From NCBI GenBank assembly GCA_964599375.1, contig CAZREW010000005.1, forward strand, positions 62,001-126,000: a DNA stretch of 64,000 nucleotides, written 5' to 3'. This document shows positions 41,770-51,280 of this stretch, piece after piece (the stretch's first letter is position 1; each line of letters opens with the position of its first letter). This DNA is from JAUWCL01 sp964599375. Lineage in GTDB: Bacteria > Krumholzibacteriota > Krumholzibacteriia > Krumholzibacteriales > Krumholzibacteriaceae. The position numbers and the translations under genes were made by a program. The notes under the pieces are model-generated. The model was not told the DNA's origin and did not search any database. It worked only from the letters and a program-made list of their open reading frames with translations.

Positions 41770-44700
41770 GTGAAACGCCTTCTTCTTCTCCTGTTCCTTA
41801 TTGTTCCAGTATCGGTCAGCGCCGCGGAGAACCTGGGATACTACAGGTTCCCGTCGATACACGGGGACACGATAGTGTTCACCGCCGAGGGCGACCTCTG
41901 GGTCGTCGGCGCAGGGGGCGGAATGGCCAGGCGGCTTACCACCCATCCGGGGCAGGAGACTCACCCCGAGATATCACCTGACGGCTCGCTCATCGCCTTC
42001 TCCGCGCAGTACGAGGGGCCGACAGAGGTATACACGATCCCCGTCGACGGGGGTCTCCCCGTAAGGCGCACATTCGAGGGCCTCTCCGCCACGGTGACAG
42101 GCTGGACACCGGACGGAAAGATACTCTACGCCACGACGAAGTATTCGTCCCTGCCCAACACGCAGCTCGCTTCCATAGACATCGAAACAGGGAAGATAGA
42201 CCTTGTCCCGCTCGCTCAGGCGAGCGAAGGGTCTTACGGCGGCGACGGCGCCCTGTACTTCACGCGCCTGCCGTTCCAGGGAAGCCAGACGAAAAGGTAT
42301 ACCGGCGGTACCGCCCAGAACCTATGGAAATTCGGCCCGGGCAAGGGCGAGGCGGTCCCTCTCACCTCTGATTACACGGGCACGAGCAAGGCGGCGATGT
42401 GGTGGAACGGCCGCGTGTACTTCGTAAGCGACCGCGACGGCACGATGAATATCTGGTCGATGGGAGAAAAAGGCGGCGATCTGCGGCAGCACACCTTTCA
42501 CAAGGGCTGGGACGTCAACTATCCCTCCCTTCAGGACGGAAGGATCGTCTACCAGCGAGTCGCCGACCTTTTCGTGTACGACATCGGCAGGGACGAGGAC
42601 CGTAAGCTCGACATCACTCTCGCCTCGGACTTCGACCAGACCAGGGAACGGTGGGTAAAAGATCCGCCATCCTACATGACTTCTCTCGATATCTCGCCCG
42701 ACGGAAGCAGGGTCATCATGACCGCACGCGGGCTTGTCTTCACCGCGCCTGCCAGGGAAGGCCGGCTGATCCAGGTCACGAGGAAGAACAGCGTCCGCTA
42801 CAGGAACGCCACCTTCATGCCCGACGGCAAGTCGATCCTAGCCCTGTCCGATGAGACGGGCGAACTCGAGTTCGTCAGGCTCGACGCCGGCGGCGGCGAA
42901 GAGACCCTCACAGCGGACGGGAAGGTCTTCCGCTACGGAGGGGTCCCTTCCCCTGACGGGAAATGGTTCGTCTACGACGACAAGGATTACAAACTCTGGC
43001 TCTTCGACATCGATAAGAAGGAAAACAAACGTATAGCCATCTCCGAGCGGTACGGATTCTATGATCTCTCCTGGTCTCCGGACAGCAGGTGGCTGGCTTA
43101 CGTGATGAGCGCCGAAAACCAGCACCCGCAGATAATGCTTTACAGTCTCGACACCGGCAGGACGACGGCGCTTACGACAGACCGCGTCGGGAGCGAGAGC
43201 CCGGCCTGGTCCCCCGACGGAAAGTGGATCTACTTCCTCTCCGACAGGCATTTCGTATCGCTTGTGAGGAGCCCCTGGGGGCCCCGTCAGCCCGAGCCCT
43301 TCTTCGACAGGACGACGAAGATATACATGACCTCTCTCCGGAGCGGCCTGCGCTCGCCCTTCCTCCCCGACGACGAGGTCTACCTAGCCGAGAAGGCTGA
43401 AAAGAAGGACGGTGATGAGAAGAAGGACGAAGGGAAGGAGAAGAAGGATGACGACGGAAAGAAAAAGGAAGAAGGCGTAAAGGTCGAGATAGAGCTCAAA
43501 GGGCTCATCGAAAGGACCGTGGAAGTGCCCGTCCCCGCGGGGGCGTACTCGAGCCTCAGGGTCAACGACAAGGCCCTCTTCGTCGTCGACCGCGAGAACG
43601 CCTACCAGGGCAGAAGCGACCTCAAGGCGATCGGGATCACGAACGATGAGATCGAGGCGAAGACGCTGCTGGACGCGGTCACCGGTTTCGAGATCTCGCA
43701 TGACGGCAAGAAGCTGCTCGTCCGCAAGGAAAGCGATATCTATGTCATAGACGCTTCCACTTCTCCCCCCTCGAAACCGGCGAAGGACAAGGTCGACCTA
43801 TCGGCGTGGCACTTCTCGGTCATACCGCGTGACGAATGGCGCCAGATGTTCGTAGAGGCCTGGCGTCTCGAGAGGGATTTCTTCTACGACCCCGGCATCC
43901 ACGGGGTCGACTATGACGGCCTGCTCGAGAGGCACCTCCCGCTCGTCGACCGCGTCACCGACCGCGATGAGCTGAACGAACTGATAGCCCACCTCGTAGG
44001 CGAGCTCTCCGCCCTTCACACGTTCGTGTTCGGCGGAGACAGGCGCAGCGGCGAGGACCGGATAAGCCCCGCTTCGCTCGGGGCAAGGCTCGTCAGGGAT
44101 GAAAAGGCCGGCGGATACAGGATCGACCACATCTACCGCACAGAGCCTGACTACCCCGAGAGTCTCTCCCCCCTGGCGAGGCCCGAGGTCAGGGCGGACG
44201 AGGGCGACGTCATCACCGCGATCAACGGCGTCCCCATCCTCAGCGTGGAAGACCCGGCGGTGCTGCTCAAGGAACAGGCGGGAAGGCAGGTCCTGCTCAC
44301 GGTCAGAGCGAAAGGCGGCAAGGAGACTCACGAGACGGTGGTAAGGCCGATAACCCCGGCTCAGGAGAGCGATCTCCGGTACGACGAGTGGGAATACAGC
44401 AGGAGGATGGAAGTCGAGAAGGAAGGGGACGGGGATATCGGGTATGTCCACCTCCGTGCGATGGGCGGCGGCAACTACTCCGAGTGGGTGCGAAACTACT
44501 ACCCGGTCTTCAACCGCAAGGGACTTATAATCGACGTGCGCCACAACCGCGGCGGGAACATAGACAGCTGGTTACTGGAGAAGCTCATACGCAAGGCGTG
44601 GTTCTACTGGAAGCCGCGCGGAGGCAGGCCGACCTGGAACATGCAGTACGCCTTCAGGGGGCACATAGTGGTGCTCTGTAACGAGCGCACCGCTTCTGAC

Positions 44701-45045
44701 GGCGAGGCGTTCACCGAGGGATTCCGCCGCCTCGGGCTGGGCAAGGTGATAGGCACGAGGACCTGGGGCGGTGAGATCTGGCTCTCGATGCGTACGTGGC
44801 TCGCCGACCGGGGAATGGCCTCGGCGGCCGAGACCGGCGTCTACGGGCCCGAGGGGGAATGGCTGATCGAGGGGCACGGAGTCGACCCCGACATCGTGGT
44901 CGACAACCTCCCCTATGCCACTTTCATGGGAAAGGACGCGCAGCTCGAAGCGGCGATCAAATATCTCAAGGAACTGATAAAGAAAGAGCCGGTCGAAGTG
45001 CCCGAACCGCCCGAGTACCCCGACAAGTCGTTCCAGTACAGGTAA
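41770..45045 (+). CDS. Tricorn-type S41 protease homolog with signal peptide
   Basis: A 1091-residue protein. Signal peptide 1-20, then two beta-propeller sets (TolB/WD-like SPDGxxIAF blocks, such as YPSLQDGRIVYQ and FMPDGKSILALS). A highly charged Lys/Glu linker spans residues 537-565 (EKAEKKDGDEKKDEGKEKKD). A C1/helical domain follows, then a PDZ domain (about 770-870; VRADEGDVITAINGVPIL), and finally the C2 peptidase domain with S976 (NERTASDGEAF) and probable H750 (LSALHTFVFGG). It is likely a periplasmic peptide-processing protease. The start is GTG 41770, preceded by GAGGGGG. A strong terminator follows. Confidence 0.88.
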   Translation: MKRLLLLLFLIVPVSVSAAENLGYYRFPSIHGDTIVFTAEGDLWVVGAGGGMARRLTTHPGQETHPEISPDGSLIAFSAQYEGPTEVYTIPVDGGLPVRRTFEGLSATVTGWTPDGKILYATTKYSSLPNTQLASIDIETGKIDLVPLAQASEGSYGGDGALYFTRLPFQGSQTKRYTGGTAQNLWKFGPGKGEAVPLTSDYTGTSKAAMWWNGRVYFVSDRDGTMNIWSMGEKGGDLRQHTFHKGWDVNYPSLQDGRIVYQRVADLFVYDIGRDEDRKLDITLASDFDQTRERWVKDPPSYMTSLDISPDGSRVIMTARGLVFTAPAREGRLIQVTRKNSVRYRNATFMPDGKSILALSDETGELEFVRLDAGGGEETLTADGKVFRYGGVPSPDGKWFVYDDKDYKLWLFDIDKKENKRIAISERYGFYDLSWSPDSRWLAYVMSAENQHPQIMLYSLDTGRTTALTTDRVGSESPAWSPDGKWIYFLSDRHFVSLVRSPWGPRQPEPFFDRTTKIYMTSLRSGLRSPFLPDDEVYLAEKAEKKDGDEKKDEGKEKKDDDGKKKEEGVKVEIELKGLIERTVEVPVPAGAYSSLRVNDKALFVVDRENAYQGRSDLKAIGITNDEIEAKTLLDAVTGFEISHDGKKLLVRKESDIYVIDASTSPPSKPAKDKVDLSAWHFSVIPRDEWRQMFVEAWRLERDFFYDPGIHGVDYDGLLERHLPLVDRVTDRDELNELIAHLVGELSALHTFVFGGDRRSGEDRISPASLGARLVRDEKAGGYRIDHIYRTEPDYPESLSPLARPEVRADEGDVITAINGVPILSVEDPAVLLKEQAGRQVLLTVRAKGGKETHETVVRPITPAQESDLRYDEWEYSRRMEVEKEGDGDIGYVHLRAMGGGNYSEWVRNYYPVFNRKGLIIDVRHNRGGNIDSWLLEKLIRKAWFYWKPRGGRPTWNMQYAFRGHIVVLCNERTASDGEAFTEGFRRLGLGKVIGTRTWGGEIWLSMRTWLADRGMASAAETGVYGPEGEWLIEGHGVDPDIVVDNLPYATFMGKDAQLEAAIKYLKELIKKEPVEVPEPPEYPDKSFQYR

Positions 45046-45052
45046 GAGAGCT

Positions 45053-45090
45053 GAGGGGCTTCCGGATCATCCGGAAGCCCCTCTTTTTCT
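45053..45090 (+). terminator. Intrinsic terminator after the tricorn gene
   Basis: Perfect 14-bp stem GAGGGGCTTCCGGA/TCCGGAAGCCCCTC with a 3-nt loop (TCA), followed by TTTTTCT. It starts 8 nt after the stop codon. Confidence 0.9.
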
Positions 45091-45138
45091 CGTCACTCAG
45101 CTTCTTAGTGCTCTTCTTGCTCCGATGACCTTTTTACT

Positions 45139-45178
45139 CGAATCCTTGATTCGATTACCCGTTTTGTATTAGAATCAA
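45139..45178. promoter_or_regulatory. Repeated GAATC/GATTC inverted repeats, likely operator of the downstream operon
   Basis: CGAATC-CTT-GATTCG (45139-45153) overlaps a wider dyad TTGATTC (45146-45152) ... GAATCAA (45172-45178). The gap between terminator and the next start is AT-rich here and contains the -35/-10-like TTGATT and TATTAG, so these repeats could be a repressor site over the promoter of the three-gene operon. Confidence 0.4.
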
Positions 45179-45250
45179 TCAGTTTCGATATGTCGTATCA
45201 GGACCGCCGCGGAGGGGGTACCGCGGGAGACCCAGTCAGGCGGAACACTA

Positions 45251-48200
45251 TTGACGAATGACATCGACCTGTCCATCCGTGAGATCGATGATCTTCTGCA
45301 GCATCTCTACCTGAAGCTCAGGGGTAAGAAGGAAGGCCTTTCCATGGCCGAGCCAGCGGCACTCCTGCTCGCCAGGCTGCGGAGCGACAATCCTTCCTTC
45401 TACGCCCCCCTGCTCGCCCGCTTCACGCCGATAATAATGGATACCCTGGTCTCGGAAGCGTTTATCTCGTTCGGGTACGAGGGATTGAAGTCCCTGCTCG
45501 CAATCGCCGGGGACATCTACGTAGCGACCGGGGATTACATACCTACCGGAATCGAAGAGGGGCTTTCGAGGATCCGGGAGGAGATAGGCGCGATAGACTC
45601 GATCCTCGGCGGCGGTGTTCCAGGTACCGGGCCGGCAACGGACGCCGGCGGCGCAAGCGAGACGGGAACGGGAGGGTTCTTCCGCGAAAGCGCCTGGGGG
45701 ACCGCCGGCCTCCCCCTCGTCTCGACCTACAACACGGGGAAGACCCCATTCAGCACCGGCCGCGTCATTAAGGCCCGCATCGAGGTAAGGATCACAGGAG
45801 AGTTGAGCGTCAGGAACAGACATGAGCCGGTGATCACCTTCGAGCACATATCAGCTGAACCGAACAGTACCTTCGAGATGCAGATCAGGACAGCCGTCAG
45901 AGCCGCTGAGAGACACGTCTCGGCCTCTATGGGGATAAAGGATATCCTCAGGGTGCCAAGGGAGTACCACATCTCGCTGCCCGAGATCGCGTCATTCCCG
46001 GCCTCGGCGATACAGAGGCTCTCTGGAGGTTCCGCGGGGCTCGCCGTCGAAGCTCTCCTCGTATCCGTCCTCAGCAGCCTCGACCTGTGCCGCCAGAGGC
46101 TCTCGTTCGGCACGGGCACGGCTTTCACCGGGAAAGCAAGCGAGGAAGGGGAAATACTGGACGTCGAGGATTCGCAGATCTCCGAGAAGATACGGGCCGT
46201 CTTCTTTTCCAGATACTCGACTCTCGTCCTTCCGGCTGGGAACCTCGGCACTGCGGAAAAGGAACTTGCCTCCCTGTCGCGCGAATATCCGGCCAGGAGG
46301 CTCCGACTCGTCCCGGTCGCAGATATTGTCTCGCTGCTTGGAGACTCCGGCGTTACATCAAGCCAGAAGACCCCGGCGGGGAAACCCCTTCTCCAGCGGC
46401 TGTTCATGTGGCGCAAGCATCTGATCGCGAGCCTCACGCCGGCCGTGCTGGCGGTTCTGATATTGTTCATCCTCCCGCCATACCTCGACCGGAAGGTAAA
46501 CGTCGTTGATGTCGAGCACGATCTGCTGGTGATGAAGAACAAGTACGGGCACAGGATATCGACTCATGACCCGGGTTTTCATGTCGTTCCGGTGAATGCG
46601 TTGTTCAGGTTCTGCTTTCACGACCTGGACGGCCGGCCGGGAGACGAGGTCCTGGCCATCGCTTCCGAATCGCGCCAGGCGCGTTACAGGAAGACCATAT
46701 TCAACAGGCTGCACTTCCTCGTCTTCAGCGGCTCCGGGCATCTGCTGCACGACCGTGCCTACGATCAGGAAGAGATAATGGGAGAGGAGATGGACGCCCT
46801 CGCCAGAAACAAGTCGATCTCAATGGTCAACTCGGACCCCGTCTTTCTCGACGAACTGGGAAAAGGCACGGTCGTCGTCGGGACCAGTCACCAGACATTC
46901 ATGCCGGCGGCTCTCGTCAAGGCGGATTTGAACACAGGAGAGTTCGAGACATTCTTCCATAAGGGATTCTTTTCGGAAATGCTGGTGAGGGATCTCGACG
47001 GGGATGGCAGAAGAGATATCCTGCTGACCGGGTTCAACGTCTCAATGGACGCTCCTGTAGTAGTGGTCATCGACCCGGCGAACATGCAGGGATCGTCCCC
47101 CCCGGGTTACAGATACAGCGTCCCGGGGATGGAAGCCGACGTCGCGAAGTATTACGTGAAGTTTCCGGAATTCCGGCTGGCCTTGAGATATAACACCGGC
47201 GCGTCACCTCTCGTGCCGGCACTTGCCGACGGAGGCGATACCCTTGCGGTCGTTGTGAAGAGCCACGCCGATGACGTCAAATATTCGTTCGTCAAAGGCA
47301 TGCGCGTCGTGGGCGCTGAAGTAGTCTTGAGCCACCACATGGGCAGGAATCGCCCGGACAGTCTATCCACCGAGGAATATCCCCACAAGACGCAGGACGA
47401 GAAAGAACTCCTCGAGGGAGTGCGCTACTGGAACGGAAGCGACTGGGTCAGCGATCCGGTCATGAACATGTCATACATCGAGCAGGCAGGGATAGCGACC
47501 GACAGCACGATAACGACATTGGCTTCCGACCAGGACAAGATCATCATGACGAACAGACTTGGAAAAACGATAGCTGCATTCGACGCCGGGTTCACAATCC
47601 CCAAGCAGGGTGTATACAGAAGGGTCTTTTTCGGCGATTTTCTCGAAGAGAAGGGCGATGAGATAGTGTTAGTCTCATTTAACTCACGTAAGCTCAACAG
47701 AGAGGACCCTGAGCGAAACAGACTGTTCATAATGGTATTCAACTCGGAGGGAGGGCTCCTTCGAAGGTACACATATGATGAGATCTCGATCCTGGGAACC
47801 GAGTGCGAAAGGGCATCCCGCAGAATAGCAACACAGATGCAGCCATTGCAGAATCCGTTCAGCGAGGAACTGGGAAAAGGATACATCTATATCCTGACCC
47901 ATCACAAAGCGGAGCCACCAGCATCACTGATAAGATTCTCGCTGAACGACGGCTCTTACCAGACATTCTTCCACAAGGGCATCCTGCGGGATATGTCGAT
48001 CATGGATATTGACGGAGATGGAAGACCCGAACTGTTACTGCTGGGATATAACACTGTTCTCGACGCTCCGGTCGTCATCGCCCTCGACCCGGAAAATATC
48101 CAGGGATCGTCACCGGACGGGGCCTGTTACGAACTCCACGGAGCGGGCATTGATATCGCCAAGTACTACGCAAGGCTTCCTTTCTACTCCCGTTACGTCA

Positions 48201-48505
48201 GGTACAATTTCCAGCCTTATCCCCTGCATATCAATTTCGTCGAGAATACGGGCGATTTGCGGATAATCGTGCAAAGCAGAGAAGAAGAAGTCATCTTCAC
48301 TATCGCCGAAGGATTGACGTTTACGGAAGCGAAAGTAGTCAAAAAGGACTTCGTGACCGGAGTGATTACGCCGGTCGACTACCACGGGGTCGAGGCTGAC
48401 GAGCTTGAGCTGCTGCGCGGGATCCGCTTCTGGGACGGCGAGAGCTGGGTGGCCGTGCCGTCGGTCAACAGATCTTATCTGGCGTACGCGAGGGGGGGTG
48501 GTTGA
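45251..48505 (+). CDS. Lon-like (S16) domain / single membrane helix / duplicated FG-GAP-like module protein
   Basis: A 1084-residue protein of unknown function. Residues 1-140 are helical and end in a Gly/Thr-rich linker. Residues 170-365 resemble the Lon protease fold: S261 in LSGGSAGLA matches the GPSAG nucleophile turn, FTGKASEEGEILDVEDS fits the 'mTGEi.l.G.vlpvGG' strand, and K313 in ISEKIRAVFF matches the catalytic Lys. TLVLPAGN follows as in Lon. One membrane helix is at about 389-409. The outside part carries two copies of a module with a Ca-type loop: DLDGDGRRDILLTGF (about 581) and DIDGDGRPELLLLGY (about 919), both followed by a DAPVVV.IDP and QGSSP element. The start is TTG 45251; the Shine-Dalgarno is weak. 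It heads a three-gene operon. Confidence 0.7.
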   Translation: MTNDIDLSIREIDDLLQHLYLKLRGKKEGLSMAEPAALLLARLRSDNPSFYAPLLARFTPIIMDTLVSEAFISFGYEGLKSLLAIAGDIYVATGDYIPTGIEEGLSRIREEIGAIDSILGGGVPGTGPATDAGGASETGTGGFFRESAWGTAGLPLVSTYNTGKTPFSTGRVIKARIEVRITGELSVRNRHEPVITFEHISAEPNSTFEMQIRTAVRAAERHVSASMGIKDILRVPREYHISLPEIASFPASAIQRLSGGSAGLAVEALLVSVLSSLDLCRQRLSFGTGTAFTGKASEEGEILDVEDSQISEKIRAVFFSRYSTLVLPAGNLGTAEKELASLSREYPARRLRLVPVADIVSLLGDSGVTSSQKTPAGKPLLQRLFMWRKHLIASLTPAVLAVLILFILPPYLDRKVNVVDVEHDLLVMKNKYGHRISTHDPGFHVVPVNALFRFCFHDLDGRPGDEVLAIASESRQARYRKTIFNRLHFLVFSGSGHLLHDRAYDQEEIMGEEMDALARNKSISMVNSDPVFLDELGKGTVVVGTSHQTFMPAALVKADLNTGEFETFFHKGFFSEMLVRDLDGDGRRDILLTGFNVSMDAPVVVVIDPANMQGSSPPGYRYSVPGMEADVAKYYVKFPEFRLALRYNTGASPLVPALADGGDTLAVVVKSHADDVKYSFVKGMRVVGAEVVLSHHMGRNRPDSLSTEEYPHKTQDEKELLEGVRYWNGSDWVSDPVMNMSYIEQAGIATDSTITTLASDQDKIIMTNRLGKTIAAFDAGFTIPKQGVYRRVFFGDFLEEKGDEIVLVSFNSRKLNREDPERNRLFIMVFNSEGGLLRRYTYDEISILGTECERASRRIATQMQPLQNPFSEELGKGYIYILTHHKAEPPASLIRFSLNDGSYQTFFHKGILRDMSIMDIDGDGRPELLLLGYNTVLDAPVVIALDPENIQGSSPDGACYELHGAGIDIAKYYARLPFYSRYVRYNFQPYPLHINFVENTGDLRIIVQSREEEVIFTIAEGLTFTEAKVVKKDFVTGVITPVDYHGVEADELELLRGIRFWDGESWVAVPSVNRSYLAYARGGG

Positions 48506-49610
48506 GACGGATGACAACGGGGAGATACACAGATCGAGGATACTCGAAAGCACCGATCTGGACAGCTTGTACGATGCGGCGAAGAATATCCGTGACGTTT
48601 TCGCGCCGCTGGCAGGCAGGGAGATGTCCGATGAGGAGATCGACCAGGCCGAGCTCTCGGTCCGCAGGGACATCAGGACGATTTACATCGCACTGTTCAG
48701 CATGGCTGTAGCCGAACTCGAGTTCAAATCTAGAAGGTCCGCCTGGTTCTTCCTCAGCACCGTCTCATACGAATTCGATGAGATCGCGCACATCACCGCC
48801 GAGACGCCATATTCGACAAGAAGTGAGGATAATTTCCTCGAGATCACGAATCTCATCCGCAGGTTCTTCTCCGAAGACAGGAAGACCGACAAGAGAGACC
48901 TGTTCTTCTTCCTCAGGGGAATATCAGAGGTCAATCTCAGCCACAGGCTCAAAGAGATCTCCAGGGCGGAAAAGAGGCTGCTGCACTACGTCTTCACGGC
49001 CGTCGCACGGCATATCGCGGCAGATCCAAGGTACAGGCGCAATGGCGATATAGTGACGGATCTGGAAGCGCCGGAGAAATCGACAGGCCGCCAGGCGACC
49101 GTGGACGAGATAGTCGCCGGGTGCGCTCCCCTCCTGAGGGGAGCCGAGAGGCCGGGGCGTATCGTAGGGCTCATATCCGACTGGTTGCTCGAAAGTGACG
49201 ATTTAGGCGGCAGCATGCATATAACCACGCTCCGCACGGCCGTATTCGAGCTGATCAGGACCCGGTTCATACCGGCGCGAATCGAGGCGACGAGGATCGA
49301 CCCGATGCAGGAGTACCTCCAGAAGGAGATGCTCCAGCTCGCCAGGGAGGCGCTGGACGAGACTACGGCGACTTACGGATGGAGAAAGGGCGGGTCGGCA
49401 CAGCATCGTGGAGCTTATGAGAGAGCCGGATGGGACATGCTTGAGGAGATCATCGTCCAGGGCCGCAAGATACAGCATCACGAGGCTCTCGGAAGGCATA
49501 TCGATGATTGCGACGCAGAGACTTACAGGGAGAAGCACATGGGCAGCTTCCAGAACTTCTGGAAGGTGCTCTGGGACAATTTTCTGAAAAAGATTCGTGC
49601 AGATATATGA
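48498..49610 (+). CDS. Hypothetical alpha-helical protein
   Basis: A 370-residue cytoplasmic protein without signal peptide or membrane helix. It is almost fully helical and polar, with no catalytic motif that I recognise. Notable segments are SVRRDIRTIYIALFSMAVAE, NLIRRFFSEDRKTDKRDLFF, VDEIVAGCAPLLRGAERPG and a His-rich C-terminal part (GRKIQHHEALGRHIDDCDAETYREKHMG). The start is GTG 48498, overlapping the stop of the Lon-like gene by 8 nt and directly following a G-run that can pair with the ribosome, so the genes are coupled. It is probably the cytoplasmic partner of the membrane protein. Confidence 0.6.
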   Translation: MVETDDNGEIHRSRILESTDLDSLYDAAKNIRDVFAPLAGREMSDEEIDQAELSVRRDIRTIYIALFSMAVAELEFKSRRSAWFFLSTVSYEFDEIAHITAETPYSTRSEDNFLEITNLIRRFFSEDRKTDKRDLFFFLRGISEVNLSHRLKEISRAEKRLLHYVFTAVARHIAADPRYRRNGDIVTDLEAPEKSTGRQATVDEIVAGCAPLLRGAERPGRIVGLISDWLLESDDLGGSMHITTLRTAVFELIRTRFIPARIEATRIDPMQEYLQKEMLQLAREALDETTATYGWRKGGSAQHRGAYERAGWDMLEEIIVQGRKIQHHEALGRHIDDCDAETYREKHMGSFQNFWKVLWDNFLKKIRADI

Positions 49611-49637
49611 GATGTCTCCAGTAAAGGGGTGAAACAA

Positions 49638-50291
49638 GTGCATAAGAATGCGGAGCCCGAAGGATGTATCCCTAGGGGAAGGCTGGAAGCACTTGCCATT
49701 AGAGCACTTGGAGGGGCCGGAGCGGAAAGCGCTCCTGGAAAAGATCCGGCGGCACTTATGGTGGATCTTTTTCAGCCCGGAGAACGGGATCTGAGATCCC
49801 ACCTGGAGGCATGCGAGATGTGCAGGGAATCGCTCAAGGAGCTGATTGAATTCGTCAGCTACTATCGCCAGGCGATGGAGACTGCAGATGTCGATGAAAG
49901 ATTCGATATCCTCATGAGGAAGATCTCGCTCAGTCCTTCTGAAGTCCCGGGATCCGTACCGGAGGGAATCGAGCTGGTCTACAAGCCGTACACACGACCT
50001 TTTGAAGAGGAGCCGCCGCTGGCAGCGGCTACCGAGCGCCCTGAGAGAGAATCCATCAGGTTCTGCTCGGGTGACGGCAAATATCTCCTGAGGGAATTTC
50101 CCGACATCGCCACGGGAAGATCCTCGTATTTCCTGATCGGCAAGAGGGGAATCAAAACAGGTAATGTCGAAGTGGTAGTCGACGGACTTGTCGTGGTTAC
50201 CGATCAGAGTGGACTGCTCGATACGGATACCGAGGATTTCTCGATTTCAAAGGACTCGAGGATCCATGTGAGGACGGAAACTTCGAACTGA
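49638..50291 (+). CDS. Hypothetical protein with zinc-finger-like HxxxCxxC motif
   Basis: A 217-residue protein, third gene of the operon, beginning 27 nt after the previous stop. The motif HLEACEMC (HxxxCxxC) followed by a helix resembles the zf-HC2 zinc module of anti-sigma factors. The second half is beta-rich (RFCSGDGKYLLREFPD, SSYFLIGKRGIKTGNVEVVVDG) and ends without a membrane helix. The start is GTG 49638 with AAAGGGG 8 nt before; another GTG at 49629 is too close to that site. If the motif binds zinc, the protein could control a regulator, but none is in the operon. Confidence 0.6.
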   Translation: MHKNAEPEGCIPRGRLEALAIRALGGAGAESAPGKDPAALMVDLFQPGERDLRSHLEACEMCRESLKELIEFVSYYRQAMETADVDERFDILMRKISLSPSEVPGSVPEGIELVYKPYTRPFEEEPPLAAATERPERESIRFCSGDGKYLLREFPDIATGRSSYFLIGKRGIKTGNVEVVVDGLVVVTDQSGLLDTDTEDFSISKDSRIHVRTETSN

Positions 50292-50315
50292 TCTCCTGCG
50301 AAGATCCGGGCCGGA

Positions 50316-50353
50316 GGAGCCGTGTCCCTTTCGGGGGGCATGGCTCCTTTCTT
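50316..50353 (+). terminator. Intrinsic terminator of the Lon-like operon
   Basis: Hairpin with outer arms GGAGCC (50316-50321) and GGCTCC (50342-50347), an inner TCCC/GGGG stem and the T-rich tail TTTCTT. It lies 25 nt past the last stop codon of the operon and faces a converging ferredoxin gene. Confidence 0.65.
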
Positions 50354-50425
50354 GTACTTCCTGATGCCGACCCGTGTCATTTTTATATCATCCCTCTTCC
50401 TCACGACCCTTCAGCGACAGCCTCA

Positions 50426-51280
50426 TCAGAACCCGTCTCCCTTGATGCTTATCTTCTGCCTGGCGAGCGGGATATTCTTCCCGGAGGCTTTCAGCGCCTC
50501 CTCGACGATCCGCACCATACCTCCGCAGCAGGGGACCTCCATGTACGCGATCATGACTGACTTTATGTCGTTGAGTCTGAATATGTCTGTGATCTTCTCG
50601 AGGTAATGCTGCGCGTCGTCGAACTTGGGACATCCTATAAGGCATACACGACCCTTAAGAAGCTTCTCGTGAAAACCGGCGTACGCAAACGGAACGCAGT
50701 CGGCCGCAAACAGCAGATCGGCTCCCTTCAGGAAAGACGCGTGAGGTGGGATCAGCATTATCTGGACCGGCCACTGCCTGAGCCTCGAAGCCGCCGGATC
50801 CGCGGCCACAGCTTTCTCATCATCACATCGAGGTCCGCCCATATCGAAGTCCATCACCCTGGAGCCCGGGCATCCGCCGCCGCGAACATCGTCGACCTCG
50901 CCACAGGCACATTTCGAGTCGAGGAATTCCGGCGGAACCTCGATGTCGTTCTCGACGAGGTACGCGATCGCCTCGCGCGTCAGCTCGTCCTCACCGTGGT
51001 CACGCAGGTGGGCGAGATGCGCCTTAATCGTATTGGCCCCCAGCCTCGCTATGTTCGCCATGACCTTCGATTCGTCATACGGCTCCGCCTCCCTCTCCTC
51101 TATCGTTATGGCGCCTTCGGGGCAACTCCCCATGCAGGCGCCGAGCCCGTCGCAGAAGAGGTCGCTGATCAGTCTGGCCTTTCCGTCGATCATCTGAAGC
51201 GCTCCCTCGGGGCAGTCGGGTATGCACTCCCCACATCCGGTGCATTTCGCGTCATCGATACTGATTATCTTACGTTTCAT
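50426..51280 (-). CDS. 4Fe-4S dicluster ferredoxin-type iron-sulfur protein
   Basis: A 284-residue protein. The N-terminal dicluster part contains CTGCGECIPDCPEGA and FCDGLGACMGSCPEGA; the second motif has C-x5-C-x3-C, usual in this family. A middle region adds CACG, GGGC and RCDD cysteines, and the C-terminal segment has CLIGCPKFDD and EVPCCGGM. The overall type is a ferredoxin fused to a cysteine-rich alpha/beta domain, widespread in anaerobes. Probably an electron carrier or redox enzyme partner; no substrate is evident. It overlaps the end of the Rrf2 gene by 11 nt, so the two are co-transcribed. Confidence 0.8.
   Translation of the reverse strand: MKRKIISIDDAKCTGCGECIPDCPEGALQMIDGKARLISDLFCDGLGACMGSCPEGAITIEEREAEPYDESKVMANIARLGANTIKAHLAHLRDHGEDELTREAIAYLVENDIEVPPEFLDSKCACGEVDDVRGGGCPGSRVMDFDMGGPRCDDEKAVAADPAASRLRQWPVQIMLIPPHASFLKGADLLFAADCVPFAYAGFHEKLLKGRVCLIGCPKFDDAQHYLEKITDIFRLNDIKSVMIAYMEVPCCGGMVRIVEEALKASGKNIPLARQKISIKGDGF

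Noticed and set aside
43380..43500. Low-complexity Lys/Glu/Asp stretch in the tricorn gene as a frameshift or assembly error
   Set aside because: The frame stays open on both sides and charged linkers of this kind are common in secreted tricorn-type proteins.
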